From Bacillota bacterium (GTDB lineage Bacteria > Bacillota > Clostridia > Christensenellales > SZUA-584), in assembly GCA_023408075.1 (NCBI GenBank), contig JAEYKW010000014.1, positions 31,017 to 95,016 of the forward strand: 64,000 nucleotides of DNA, in the 5' to 3' direction. Positions 1-7,776 of the stretch are shown here, in pieces; within the stretch, counting starts at the first letter, position 1; every line of letters starts with the position of its first letter. The notes beneath the pieces are model-generated. The model was not told the origin of the DNA. It saw only the letters and a list, made by a program, of their open reading frames with translations, and searched no databases. The position numbers and the translations under genes are program-made.

Positions 1-2484
1 AGCTCAACCGGCGAATACACGAACGCTGTTTACGGCTTTTTTTCCATGCTGATCAACGCGCTGGCCACGCTGTCGCCCGATTACCTTGCCATTGCGTTTG
101 ATATGAAGGGCAAAACGTTCCGGCATGAGTCGTTCGCCGAATACAAAGGTACGCGCAAGGAAACGCCCGAAGAACTGATTCCGCAGTTTGGCACGCTCAA
201 ACGGGCGCTCCAGGAAATCGGCATAGCCGTGCTGGAGAAAGAAGGCTTTGAGGCCGACGATATACTCGGCGTGCTCTCACGGCTGGCGGACGAGAACGGT
301 ATGGCATCCGTGCTGCTGACCGGCGATAAGGATGCGCTGCAGCTTGTGTCTGATTCGTGCCGTGTGATGCTCACCAGAAAAGGCGTCAGCGAGCTCGAAG
401 TATACAATAAAGAAAAATTATACGAGGTTTATCAACTGACTCCCGCGCAGATCATCGATCTCAAGGGATTCATGGGCGACAAATCCGACAATATTCCGGG
501 CGTGCCTGGCGTGGGCGAAAAAACGGCATTGAATTTGCTCTATGAATACCGTGATATGGACGGCGTTTACGCGCATATCAATGATGTGAAGGGCAAGCTC
601 AAGGATAAGCTCGCCGAGAACAAAGAGCTTGCCGAGCTGAGCCGCAAGCTCGCCACGATCGATGTGTTCGCGCCGGTTGATGTCGATATGGCGCTGCTCG
701 CTTTTTCCGGCCTGACGGAGGACAATGCGGGGGCTGCCTTCAAACGGCTCTCTTTCAATTCGCTGATCAAGCGTATCGGCGGTTCGGTGGCAAAGCCCGA
801 AGCGGCAGAGAAGACCGAGTGCGTCGCCATTGACAACCCGGAAGCGCTCAAAGCCGTGGTGGAGGAAGCGTGGCGACACGATTTTCTGGCCGTCGATTTT
901 GGTGATAATATATCCGTCGCGTTTTCCAAAGACAAACAGTACGATATCGTATCGGAGCATTCACTGCTCAATCTTGATTTTTCTCGCGAGACGGTGCTGC
1001 ATGCGCTGCAGCCTCTGCTGGAAGACAAAGGCATCAAAAAGCTGCTTTATGACGCCAAAAGTGTGATTCCCATGCTCGCGGATTACGGCGTGGCTGTGAA
1101 GGATGAGCTGTTTGATGTGAAGCTTGCCGAATACGCGATCGACCCGGCTTCGGCGGGGCTCTCTTTGATCAAGCTGGCGGAGAAATACAGCTTGGGCGGA
1201 ACTGCCGCCGCAATTTACGGCATGCACGGCGTACAAACCGCCAGAATGAAGGAAGACGGCGTCTGGCCCGTGTATCACGATCTGGAGCTGCCGCTGATGC
1301 GCGTGCTGCTCGATATGGAGCAGACGGGCTTCAAAATTGACTTAAGCGAGCTCGCCGTTTACGACGACAAACTGACCGCCGAGATCGACACGCTGACTGC
1401 GGCGATATACGATATCTGCGGCTTTTCGGATTTTAATATCAATTCAACAAAACAGCTTGGGCAGGTGCTGTTTGAAAGGCTCGGCCTGCCGTCCGGCAAA
1501 AAGAGCAAAACAGGGTACTCCACGGATATTGAGGTGCTCGAAAAGCTTTCGGGCAAGCACCCCGTGATCGATAAGATCATTGAATACAGGCGGCTCACGA
1601 AGCTCAAAAGCACCTACCTTGACGGCCTTAAGAAAATTGCCGACAGCGACGGGTTTGTGCACACGACGTTTGTGCAGATATCCACGGTGACAGGCCGTAT
1701 CTCAAGCAAGGAACCGAATCTGCAGAACATTCCGATACGCACGCAGCAAGGCCGCGAGATACGTCGGCTGTTCCTGCCGTCCACGGATGAGCGCTGCCTC
1801 GTATCGGCGGACTATTCCCAGATCGAGCTGCGGATTCTCGCGGCGATATCGGGCGATGAGGTGATGAAAGACGCGTTTGCCTCGGGTATCGATATCCACA
1901 CGCGCACCGCTTCGGAGGTGTTCGACGTACCGGTCGAGGCTGTTTCGGATGAGATGAGGCGCAGCGCCAAAGCCGTCAACTTCGGCATTGTTTACGGCAT
2001 CAGCGATTTCGGGCTCGCGCGCAATTTGAACATACCCGTCAAAAAGGCCGCGGGATATATCGAGCGGTATTTTGCGCGGTTTTCGGCCGTGCGCGCCTAT
2101 ATGGACGGCATCATCGCCAAAGCCAAGGCGGACGGATATGTCACCACGATGCTCGGGCGGCGGCGCTATCTGCCGGAGCTGCGTTCCAGCAATTACAATG
2201 TGCGCTCGTTCGGAGAGAGGGCGGCGCTCAATACGCCGATTCAGGGCACGGCGGCCGATATCATCAAGCTCGCGATGATCGACGTATGGAGCAAGCTCAG
2301 AGAAGGCGGGTACGCGTCAAAGCTCATCTTACAGGTACACGACGAACTCGTGATTGATACGGCGGCGGATGAAGTGAATGCGGTGAAAGCGCTGCTGGAA
2401 GAATGCATGGAAAACGCTTACCCGATGGACGTGCCGCTCAAAGCGCAGGTCAGCGCGGGAAAAAACTGGCTGGACGCAAAATGA
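1..2484 (+). CDS. polA: DNA polymerase I, 5' end missing
   Basis: Family A DNA polymerase for Okazaki-fragment processing and repair. The frame is open from base 1, so the true start lies before the window and roughly 20 residues are missing. Order of domains: 5' nuclease (about 1-270), a 3'-5' exonuclease-like domain (about 290-450), and the polymerase domain with motif A DYSQIELRI, motif B RRSAKAVNFGIVYG and motif C QVHDELV. The exonuclease domain looks inactive: where an active enzyme has DxE, this protein reads VDFGD. That is also known from Bacillus-type and Taq enzymes. The stop overlaps the coaE start (ATGA), implying translational coupling. Confidence 0.97.
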   Translation, partial: SSTGEYTNAVYGFFSMLINALATLSPDYLAIAFDMKGKTFRHESFAEYKGTRKETPEELIPQFGTLKRALQEIGIAVLEKEGFEADDILGVLSRLADENGMASVLLTGDKDALQLVSDSCRVMLTRKGVSELEVYNKEKLYEVYQLTPAQIIDLKGFMGDKSDNIPGVPGVGEKTALNLLYEYRDMDGVYAHINDVKGKLKDKLAENKELAELSRKLATIDVFAPVDVDMALLAFSGLTEDNAGAAFKRLSFNSLIKRIGGSVAKPEAAEKTECVAIDNPEALKAVVEEAWRHDFLAVDFGDNISVAFSKDKQYDIVSEHSLLNLDFSRETVLHALQPLLEDKGIKKLLYDAKSVIPMLADYGVAVKDELFDVKLAEYAIDPASAGLSLIKLAEKYSLGGTAAAIYGMHGVQTARMKEDGVWPVYHDLELPLMRVLLDMEQTGFKIDLSELAVYDDKLTAEIDTLTAAIYDICGFSDFNINSTKQLGQVLFERLGLPSGKKSKTGYSTDIEVLEKLSGKHPVIDKIIEYRRLTKLKSTYLDGLKKIADSDGFVHTTFVQISTVTGRISSKEPNLQNIPIRTQQGREIRRLFLPSTDERCLVSADYSQIELRILAAISGDEVMKDAFASGIDIHTRTASEVFDVPVEAVSDEMRRSAKAVNFGIVYGISDFGLARNLNIPVKKAAGYIERYFARFSAVRAYMDGIIAKAKADGYVTTMLGRRRYLPELRSSNYNVRSFGERAALNTPIQGTAADIIKLAMIDVWSKLREGGYASKLILQVHDELVIDTAADEVNAVKALLEECMENAYPMDVPLKAQVSAGKNWLDAK

Positions 2485-3065
2485 AGATCGGTATCACGGG
2501 CGGCATCGGCTCGGGAAAATCCGAGGTGACGAAGTATCTTCGCAGCCTCGGTGAATATGTGATATGCGCGGATGAGGTATCAAAGCAGCTCGTGATGCCG
2601 GGCGAAGAGGGCGCGGACGCGCTGCGACGCGTTTTCGGCGAGGGTTTCTTTATGGAAGACGGGTCGCTGAACAGAAAAAAGCTTGCGGATGATGTTTTCA
2701 GCGACGAAAAGCGGCTCAAAATGCTCAACGATACGCTGCATCCGCTGATACTGGGGCGCATAGAAAAACTCGCGCAGCAGGGGCGAGGCCGCGTGTTTGT
2801 TGATGCGGCATTGCTCATTCAAACAGGCATGCACAATACGGTGGACATGATATGGTTGGTGGTGGCCGGTTTAAATACGCGCATTGAGCGCGTGGTCAGG
2901 AGGGATGGTTTGTCGGCGGCTGAGGTGGAGCGCAGGATCAAAAGCCAGATCAGCGATGAAGAGATGGCGGAATTTGCCGACGAGATCATTCTCAACGACG
3001 GCAGCTTGTCTGCGCTGAAAAAACGCGTGGATAAACTGCTCAAACAACTTGAAACTGTGAGGTAA
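2481..3065 (+). CDS. coaE: dephospho-CoA kinase
   Basis: Last step of coenzyme A synthesis: ATP-dependent phosphorylation of dephospho-CoA at the 3'-hydroxyl. The P-loop GITGGIGSGKS sits at residues 4-14, followed by a CADEVSKQ segment and a lid region, and the 194-aa length is typical. The ATG overlaps the polA stop; a longer frame runs upstream inside polA, but this start places the P-loop at the family position. polA-coaE-transglycosylase is a common order in Clostridia, as far as I recall. Confidence 0.95.
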   Translation: MKIGITGGIGSGKSEVTKYLRSLGEYVICADEVSKQLVMPGEEGADALRRVFGEGFFMEDGSLNRKKLADDVFSDEKRLKMLNDTLHPLILGRIEKLAQQGRGRVFVDAALLIQTGMHNTVDMIWLVVAGLNTRIERVVRRDGLSAAEVERRIKSQISDEEMAEFADEIILNDGSLSALKKRVDKLLKQLETVR

Positions 3066-3068
3066 CAA

Positions 3069-3638
3069 ATGACCGGTCAAAGAAGAAGAAAAGAAGAGTA
3101 TACGAACCGCAGCAGAACATGGACGATTATCTGTGTCGTGCTGGTCTGCGCCATTGCGCTGCTGCTGCGCGGTGTGATCGTTTATCAAATCTATCCGCTC
3201 AAGTTTGTCGATGAAATCAAGCAGTACAGCGCCGAATACGCGCAGGACCCTTATTTTGTGAGCGCGATCATCTGCACGGAAAGCGGCTTTGATGAAACGG
3301 CGGTATCCAGCCGCGGCGCAATGGGGCTTATGCAGATCATGCCGGATACGGGCGCGTGGGCGGCCGAAAAAATAGGCATTGCGGATTTTTCACAGGAGAT
3401 GCTGAACAGGCCGGAGGTGAACATTCGCATCGGCTGCTGGTATTTAAGTTATCTTAATGACATGTTTGCGGGCGATATGGATAAGGTGATGGCCGCTTAC
3501 AACGCCGGCCCGAACAACGTGCTCGAGTGGGCGGGCGACGGACAGCTCACGGATATTCCTTTTCCCGAAACCGAGAATTATCTCAAAAAGGTCACGAGAA
3601 ATCTCGAGATTTACAAGGGCTTATATGATGAATTCTAA
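3069..3638 (+). CDS. membrane-anchored lytic transglycosylase (SLT domain)
   Basis: Cleaves peptidoglycan glycan strands from the outer face of the membrane. One transmembrane segment (about residues 16-36) is followed by an SLT/lysozyme-like domain with the catalytic glutamate in CTESGFD, then GAMGLMQIMP and the AAYNAGPNNV motif. These are the classic Slt signatures. At 189 aa it is a minimal single-domain form. It starts 3 bp after coaE and its end overlaps the next gene, so the three are probably co-transcribed. Confidence 0.92.
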   Translation: MTGQRRRKEEYTNRSRTWTIICVVLVCAIALLLRGVIVYQIYPLKFVDEIKQYSAEYAQDPYFVSAIICTESGFDETAVSSRGAMGLMQIMPDTGAWAAEKIGIADFSQEMLNRPEVNIRIGCWYLSYLNDMFAGDMDKVMAAYNAGPNNVLEWAGDGQLTDIPFPETENYLKKVTRNLEIYKGLYDEF

Positions 3639-5271
3639 GAAAATATTTGTTGTCGCAGCTATGCTGCTGTCGCTGGTTTTCAGCGCGTGCGGACAGAATG
3701 CCGACACCGAGACGCCACAGGAGACGATACCGCAGTATACGCTGCCGCCCGTGATCAAGGAAGCGGTGCCTGCGGTGGGAGGCGAGATTGTTTTTCCTGC
3801 GCCGCAGCAGCATCCTGCGGCTCTTAATCCGCTTAAAACCAAGAATGTCGAGCTTTACAACATGCTTTCTCTCATTTACGAGCAGCCGATACGTATCGGC
3901 GCGGACGGGAGGGCCTACCCCGAGCTTGCGGAAACGTGGGAAGTGGACGGCACGGGCACGGTGTGGACATTTCACTTGAGAAAAGGCGTGAAATGGCAGG
4001 GCGACAACGGCGAAATGACGGCTGACGACGTGATATACACGATTGACCAGCTAAGGACGTATACGGACGCGGATTCCAACTACGTGCACAACATCGGGTT
4101 AATCACAGGGAGCACGAAGGTGGACGATTATACGGTGCAGATCACCCAAGCCGCACCCGGCTATGCCGCCGTTTATTTTATGTCTTTCCCGGTTATCAGC
4201 AAGGCGTATTGCGCATCGAATAATATCGACACGGGCAAGCCGATCGGGACGGGGCCGTATCAGGTGACGGAGATCGACATGGAGGATCACGTCTCTTTTG
4301 AGGTGAATCCGTCATGGTGGAAGCAGGCGCCTTACATTCAAAAGCTGACGGCAGTCTGCATACCGGACCATGACGCGGAAATGTCGCAGTTCGAGCAGAA
4401 TATGCTTGACATTGTGACCACCTCGTCGCTGACCGTGGATACATATCAGAAATTCGAAGAAATCGAATATTATGATTACATGACGCATTATTACGACAGC
4501 CTTGTGCCCAATACGACCGGACTGCTCGGCGATGTCAACATACGCCAGGCGATTGCCTACGCGCTTGACAAGCGCAGTGTGGTTGCCAAGGCGCTGCTCG
4601 GGCATGCGGTGGCGGTGGATTACCCGGTTTTGCCAAAATCATATCTGTCGGGCGGTTCGTCGAACCTGTATGAGTACAACCAGCAAAAAGCCAGAGAGCT
4701 GCTGGAGCTTTCAGGCTGGACGAACAAGGACGAAGACCCCGTGCTGGACAAGGTGGAGGGAGACGTCGTCAGCAAGCTCAGCATCAGGCTGTTGATCCCC
4801 ATTGACAATGAAGATACCTACCGCATCGACGTGGCTCAGAACGTACAGGCACAGCTTGCCGAATGCGGCATCGCGGTGGAAATCGATCAGCAGGAGCCCG
4901 AAGCCTACAAATCGAGTCTGGAGAACGGGAATTTTGATTTGGCACTCTGTACGTTCTATATGGACGAGAATCCCGATATTTCATTTCTCGTCGGCACAGG
5001 CGGCAGCCATAATTACGGCAAGTTTTCGGACCCGTTGCTGGACGGTCTGCTGGCAAACTGCAACGCGGCATTGAAAGAAGACGCAATTAAAGAGGCGTAT
5101 GCGACCATGGAGGATGAGTTTCTCACGCAGATGCCGCAGATTGCGCTCTACTACCGGACAAACGCGCTGCTTTATGACGCGTCTTTGAACATTTCGGATA
5201 CTGTTTGCGAGAGGAATCTGTTTACGACAGTCCCGCAGTGGTATACATTCCTTGAGGAACCGGAGGCATAA
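3625..5271 (+). CDS. ABC transporter substrate-binding lipoprotein, peptide/nickel (SBP family 5) type
   Basis: Predicted extracytoplasmic solute receptor of the OppA/DppA family. The N-terminus is a lipoprotein signal with lipobox LVFSAC, the acylated cysteine being near residue 22. The family 5 pattern follows: LAETWEVDGTGTVWTFHLRK-type segment, ADDV, GTGPYQV and NIRQAIAYALDK. No permease or ATPase genes are adjacent, so the transporter partners must be elsewhere. Two consecutive ATG codons (3625 and 3628) are possible starts; both overlap the previous gene. Confidence 0.9.
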   Translation: MMNSKKIFVVAAMLLSLVFSACGQNADTETPQETIPQYTLPPVIKEAVPAVGGEIVFPAPQQHPAALNPLKTKNVELYNMLSLIYEQPIRIGADGRAYPELAETWEVDGTGTVWTFHLRKGVKWQGDNGEMTADDVIYTIDQLRTYTDADSNYVHNIGLITGSTKVDDYTVQITQAAPGYAAVYFMSFPVISKAYCASNNIDTGKPIGTGPYQVTEIDMEDHVSFEVNPSWWKQAPYIQKLTAVCIPDHDAEMSQFEQNMLDIVTTSSLTVDTYQKFEEIEYYDYMTHYYDSLVPNTTGLLGDVNIRQAIAYALDKRSVVAKALLGHAVAVDYPVLPKSYLSGGSSNLYEYNQQKARELLELSGWTNKDEDPVLDKVEGDVVSKLSIRLLIPIDNEDTYRIDVAQNVQAQLAECGIAVEIDQQEPEAYKSSLENGNFDLALCTFYMDENPDISFLVGTGGSHNYGKFSDPLLDGLLANCNAALKEDAIKEAYATMEDEFLTQMPQIALYYRTNALLYDASLNISDTVCERNLFTTVPQWYTFLEEPEA

Positions 5272-6027
5272 GTGGAAACACGAATATCCAGCACACAAAA
5301 TGAATTTGTAAAGATGGCAAAATCCCTTAAAACCAAGAAGGGGCGCAGCAACCACGGCGCTTTTCTGGTGGAGGGGGAGAAATGCGTGCGTGAGCTGGTC
5401 GCGCATATGCCCGACATATTGAGCAGCCTGATCGTCAGCAGCGCGCGGCACAAGGATCTGGAGCAGCGTGCGGCCAATATGGGACGGCGCGTTTATACCG
5501 TGGAGCCGCATGTGATGGAAGCCATCAGTGACTGCAAAACACCGCAGGATATCGCGGCGGTCGCATTAAAACCGCTGCATGCCGATGTGAGCGGCGGTTT
5601 CATTGTGGCGCTGGACGGCGTGCAGGATCCGCAGAATGTGGGAACGATCATACGGACGGCGGACGCAGCCGGGTGCGCCTGCGTGGTATTGAGCGAGGAA
5701 AGTGCGGACTGCTTTTCACCCAAAGCTGTGCGTGCTTCGATGGGCAGCCTGTTCCACATTCCCGTGCTTTATGAAGACCTTGTGATGTACACCTCAAAGC
5801 TGCTGACGCGCGGCTACAGAGTCGCCTGCGCGGATGTGGACGGCACCGAGGAATTCGCTCTCGATGCGGACCGGACCTGCCTCGTCATCGGGAACGAAGC
5901 GCGCGGCATGTCGGACGATATGCTCGAGATCTGCACCGACCGCATCCGCATACCGATGTATGGGCAGGCTGAAAGCCTGAACGCGGCGGTCGCGGCGGGC
6001 ATATTAATATACAAAATACGTTCGTAA
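5272..6027 (+). CDS. SpoU/TrmH family RNA 2'-O-methyltransferase
   Basis: SAM-dependent ribose methylation of rRNA or tRNA. The N-terminal substrate-binding domain (about 1-95) is followed by a SPOUT knot domain with the three hallmark motifs: DPQNVGTIIRTADAAG, LVIGNEARGM and IPMYGQAESLNAAVAAGI. It starts with GTG immediately after the TAA of the preceding gene. The specific RNA target (23S rRNA RlmB-like or tRNA) cannot be told from the sequence. Confidence 0.92.
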   Translation: METRISSTQNEFVKMAKSLKTKKGRSNHGAFLVEGEKCVRELVAHMPDILSSLIVSSARHKDLEQRAANMGRRVYTVEPHVMEAISDCKTPQDIAAVALKPLHADVSGGFIVALDGVQDPQNVGTIIRTADAAGCACVVLSEESADCFSPKAVRASMGSLFHIPVLYEDLVMYTSKLLTRGYRVACADVDGTEEFALDADRTCLVIGNEARGMSDDMLEICTDRIRIPMYGQAESLNAAVAAGILIYKIRS

Positions 6028-6066
6028 AGCGCAGGGGACCCATTAAAGTTTGTTGACAAACCGGTC

Positions 6067-6096
6067 TTGAAAAGTTTGGCATAGCTATGCTATAAT
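6067..6096 (+). promoter_or_regulatory. sigma-A type promoter of the pheS T-box leader
   Basis: TTGAAA, an 18-bp spacer, then TATAAT preceded by TATGC (a TGn-like extended -10). It lies just upstream of the T-box leader RNA and is the only good promoter in the gap. Confidence 0.75.
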
Positions 6097-6097
6097 G

Positions 6098-6328
6098 CGA
6101 GCATTAAATGCATTGATGCCTGATAAGACCCGTGCACACCGCAGGAACTAAGAGACGGACGCCTCGGCTGAAAGCGCCCGCCTGCACGCATGGAGGATAT
6201 TCACAGGCTGAGCAGCCCTTGTATAAAGGGCCGGGCCGCTTCGTTAAAGGCGCAGAAGGCTTTGCTGCAGGCAAGGCGAATTTGGGTGGTACCGCGGACT
6301 TTCGCCCCAAGGCGATAGTCTTTTTATA
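6098..6328 (+). ncRNA. T-box leader riboswitch, phenylalanine-responsive
   Basis: Senses uncharged tRNA-Phe and controls read-through into pheST. The T-box core TTTGGGTGGTACCGCGGA is at 6281-6298. It is followed directly by an intrinsic terminator whose arms (GACTTTCGCC and GGCGATAGTC) end in a run of five T at 6321-6325. The T-box segment overlaps the left arm region, as needed for antiterminator/terminator switching. A UUC triplet at 6200-6202 in the Stem I region is a plausible specifier, matching the pheS/pheT genes downstream. The specifier position is inferred, not modelled. Confidence 0.9.
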
Positions 6329-6329
6329 T

Positions 6330-6741
6330 TTAAAGGCAAAGCCGTCACCTTGGGGGAAGGCAGTGCGCAGCACCGGATGAGGGTTATTCAATGGTTTATG
6401 ATAACACCTCGTCAGCCGCCTGTCGGAGACACGGGCTGCTGACAAAGTACAAAGTGTCATTTTGAGTGAGCGTAAGCGATCGAAAAATCCCATGTTAAAA
6501 CGCGTTGAGCCGTGGGATGCTTACGTCGCTACGCTCATCAGCATGACAGAACGGGGTTTTTCATCAAGCTAAGGCGCCTGTCGGCGACAGCTTCCCCTCT
6601 GAGGGGAAGCCTTATCAGCGGCAGACCAGCATTAATACGTTGATGTGTATCAGGCATGATGACCTCGGCCCGCCCGGGAAGCTGCGGCGGGATAAAACAA
6701 AAAGTACACCGTCTCCTTTGAGGCGGTTTGAAGGAGATATC
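6330..6741. repeat. palindromic repeat elements between the T-box and pheS
   Basis: About 400 bp with no gene. It holds a long imperfect inverted repeat at 6455-6548: TGTCAT/ATGACA ends, then GAGCG- and AATCCCA-containing arms. A second, perfect hairpin lies at 6590-6610 (GCTTCCCCTC, one base, GAGGGGAAGC). They resemble the interspersed MITE/REP-like palindromes common in gut Clostridia. The leader is therefore far longer than a T-box needs, and the hairpins would sit in the transcript between the antiterminator and pheS. The Clostridia comparison is from memory. Confidence 0.6.
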
Positions 6742-7764
6742 ATGGAGAACGAACTCAAAGCGTTGCAGGAAAGTGCGCTCGAACAGATCAAAAGCTGTGC
6801 CACAGCGGCAGATATCGAAGCCGTCCGCGTCCGGCTGCTCGGCAAAAAGGGCGAGCTGACCGCATCGCTGCGCAGCATGAAAGACCTGCCGGAAGACCAG
6901 CGCCCGCTGTTTGGCAAGCATGTCAACGAGGTCAGAGACGTGCTGACACAGGCGATTGACGACAAGGCGAGCGAGCTTAAAAGAGTGGAAAAAGAAGAGC
7001 GCCTGCAGGCGGAAGGTGTCGATATCACGCTGCCGGGCAAAAAGCGCAGCATCGGCGGCTTGCACCCGCTGACGCGCATTTATTATGAGCTGCGCGATAT
7101 ATTTGTGAGCATGGGCTTCTCCGTGATGGACGGCCCCGAGGTGGAGTACGACAAATACAGCTTCGAGATGCTCAACATCCCCAAGGAGCACCCCGCGCGC
7201 GATATGCAGGATACATTCTATGTGACGGAGGATATCGTGCTGCGCCCGCATACATCGCCGGTGCAGATAAGAACGATGCTGAGCCAAAAACCGCCGATCC
7301 GCATGATATGCCCCGGGCGCGTGTACCGCAGCGACGACGTGGATGCGACGCATTCACCCGTGTTCAACCAGATTGAAGGGCTTGTGGTGGGGCACGACAT
7401 CAGCCTCTCGCATCTCAAATGGACGCTGGATACGGTCTTGAAGGAGTTCTACGGCGAAGACACGAAAACGAAATTCCGGCCGGGGCACTTCCCGTTTACG
7501 GAACCGAGTGCCGAGGTGGACGCGACGTGCGCCAAGTGCCACGGACAGGGCTGCGGCGTGTGCAAGGGCACCGGCATGATCGAGGTGCTGGGTTGCGGCA
7601 TGGTGCACCCGACGGTGCTCAGAAACTGCGGTATCGATCCTGAGGTGTATTCGGGGTTCGCGTTCGGCATGGGACTGGACAGACTCGCAACGATCAAATA
7701 TGGCATAACGGATATCCGCCTGCTCTTCGAGAACGACATCCGTTTTCTGTCCCAGTTCAAATAG
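6742..7764 (+). CDS. pheS: phenylalanyl-tRNA synthetase alpha subunit
   Basis: Catalytic subunit of the class II (alpha-beta)2 enzyme that charges tRNA-Phe. It has an N-terminal coiled coil (about 1-85), the HPLTRIYYELRDIFVSMGF segment, RVYRSDDVDATHSPVF (motif 2 region), and GMGLDRLATIKYGI (motif 3). The length of 340 aa is standard. The start is the ATG 6 bases after AAGGAGATATC; a longer reading frame upstream runs through the repeat region and is not credible. Regulated by the T-box upstream. Confidence 0.97.
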   Translation: MENELKALQESALEQIKSCATAADIEAVRVRLLGKKGELTASLRSMKDLPEDQRPLFGKHVNEVRDVLTQAIDDKASELKRVEKEERLQAEGVDITLPGKKRSIGGLHPLTRIYYELRDIFVSMGFSVMDGPEVEYDKYSFEMLNIPKEHPARDMQDTFYVTEDIVLRPHTSPVQIRTMLSQKPPIRMICPGRVYRSDDVDATHSPVFNQIEGLVVGHDISLSHLKWTLDTVLKEFYGEDTKTKFRPGHFPFTEPSAEVDATCAKCHGQGCGVCKGTGMIEVLGCGMVHPTVLRNCGIDPEVYSGFAFGMGLDRLATIKYGITDIRLLFENDIRFLSQFK

Positions 7765-7776
7765 GAGGAATGAATT

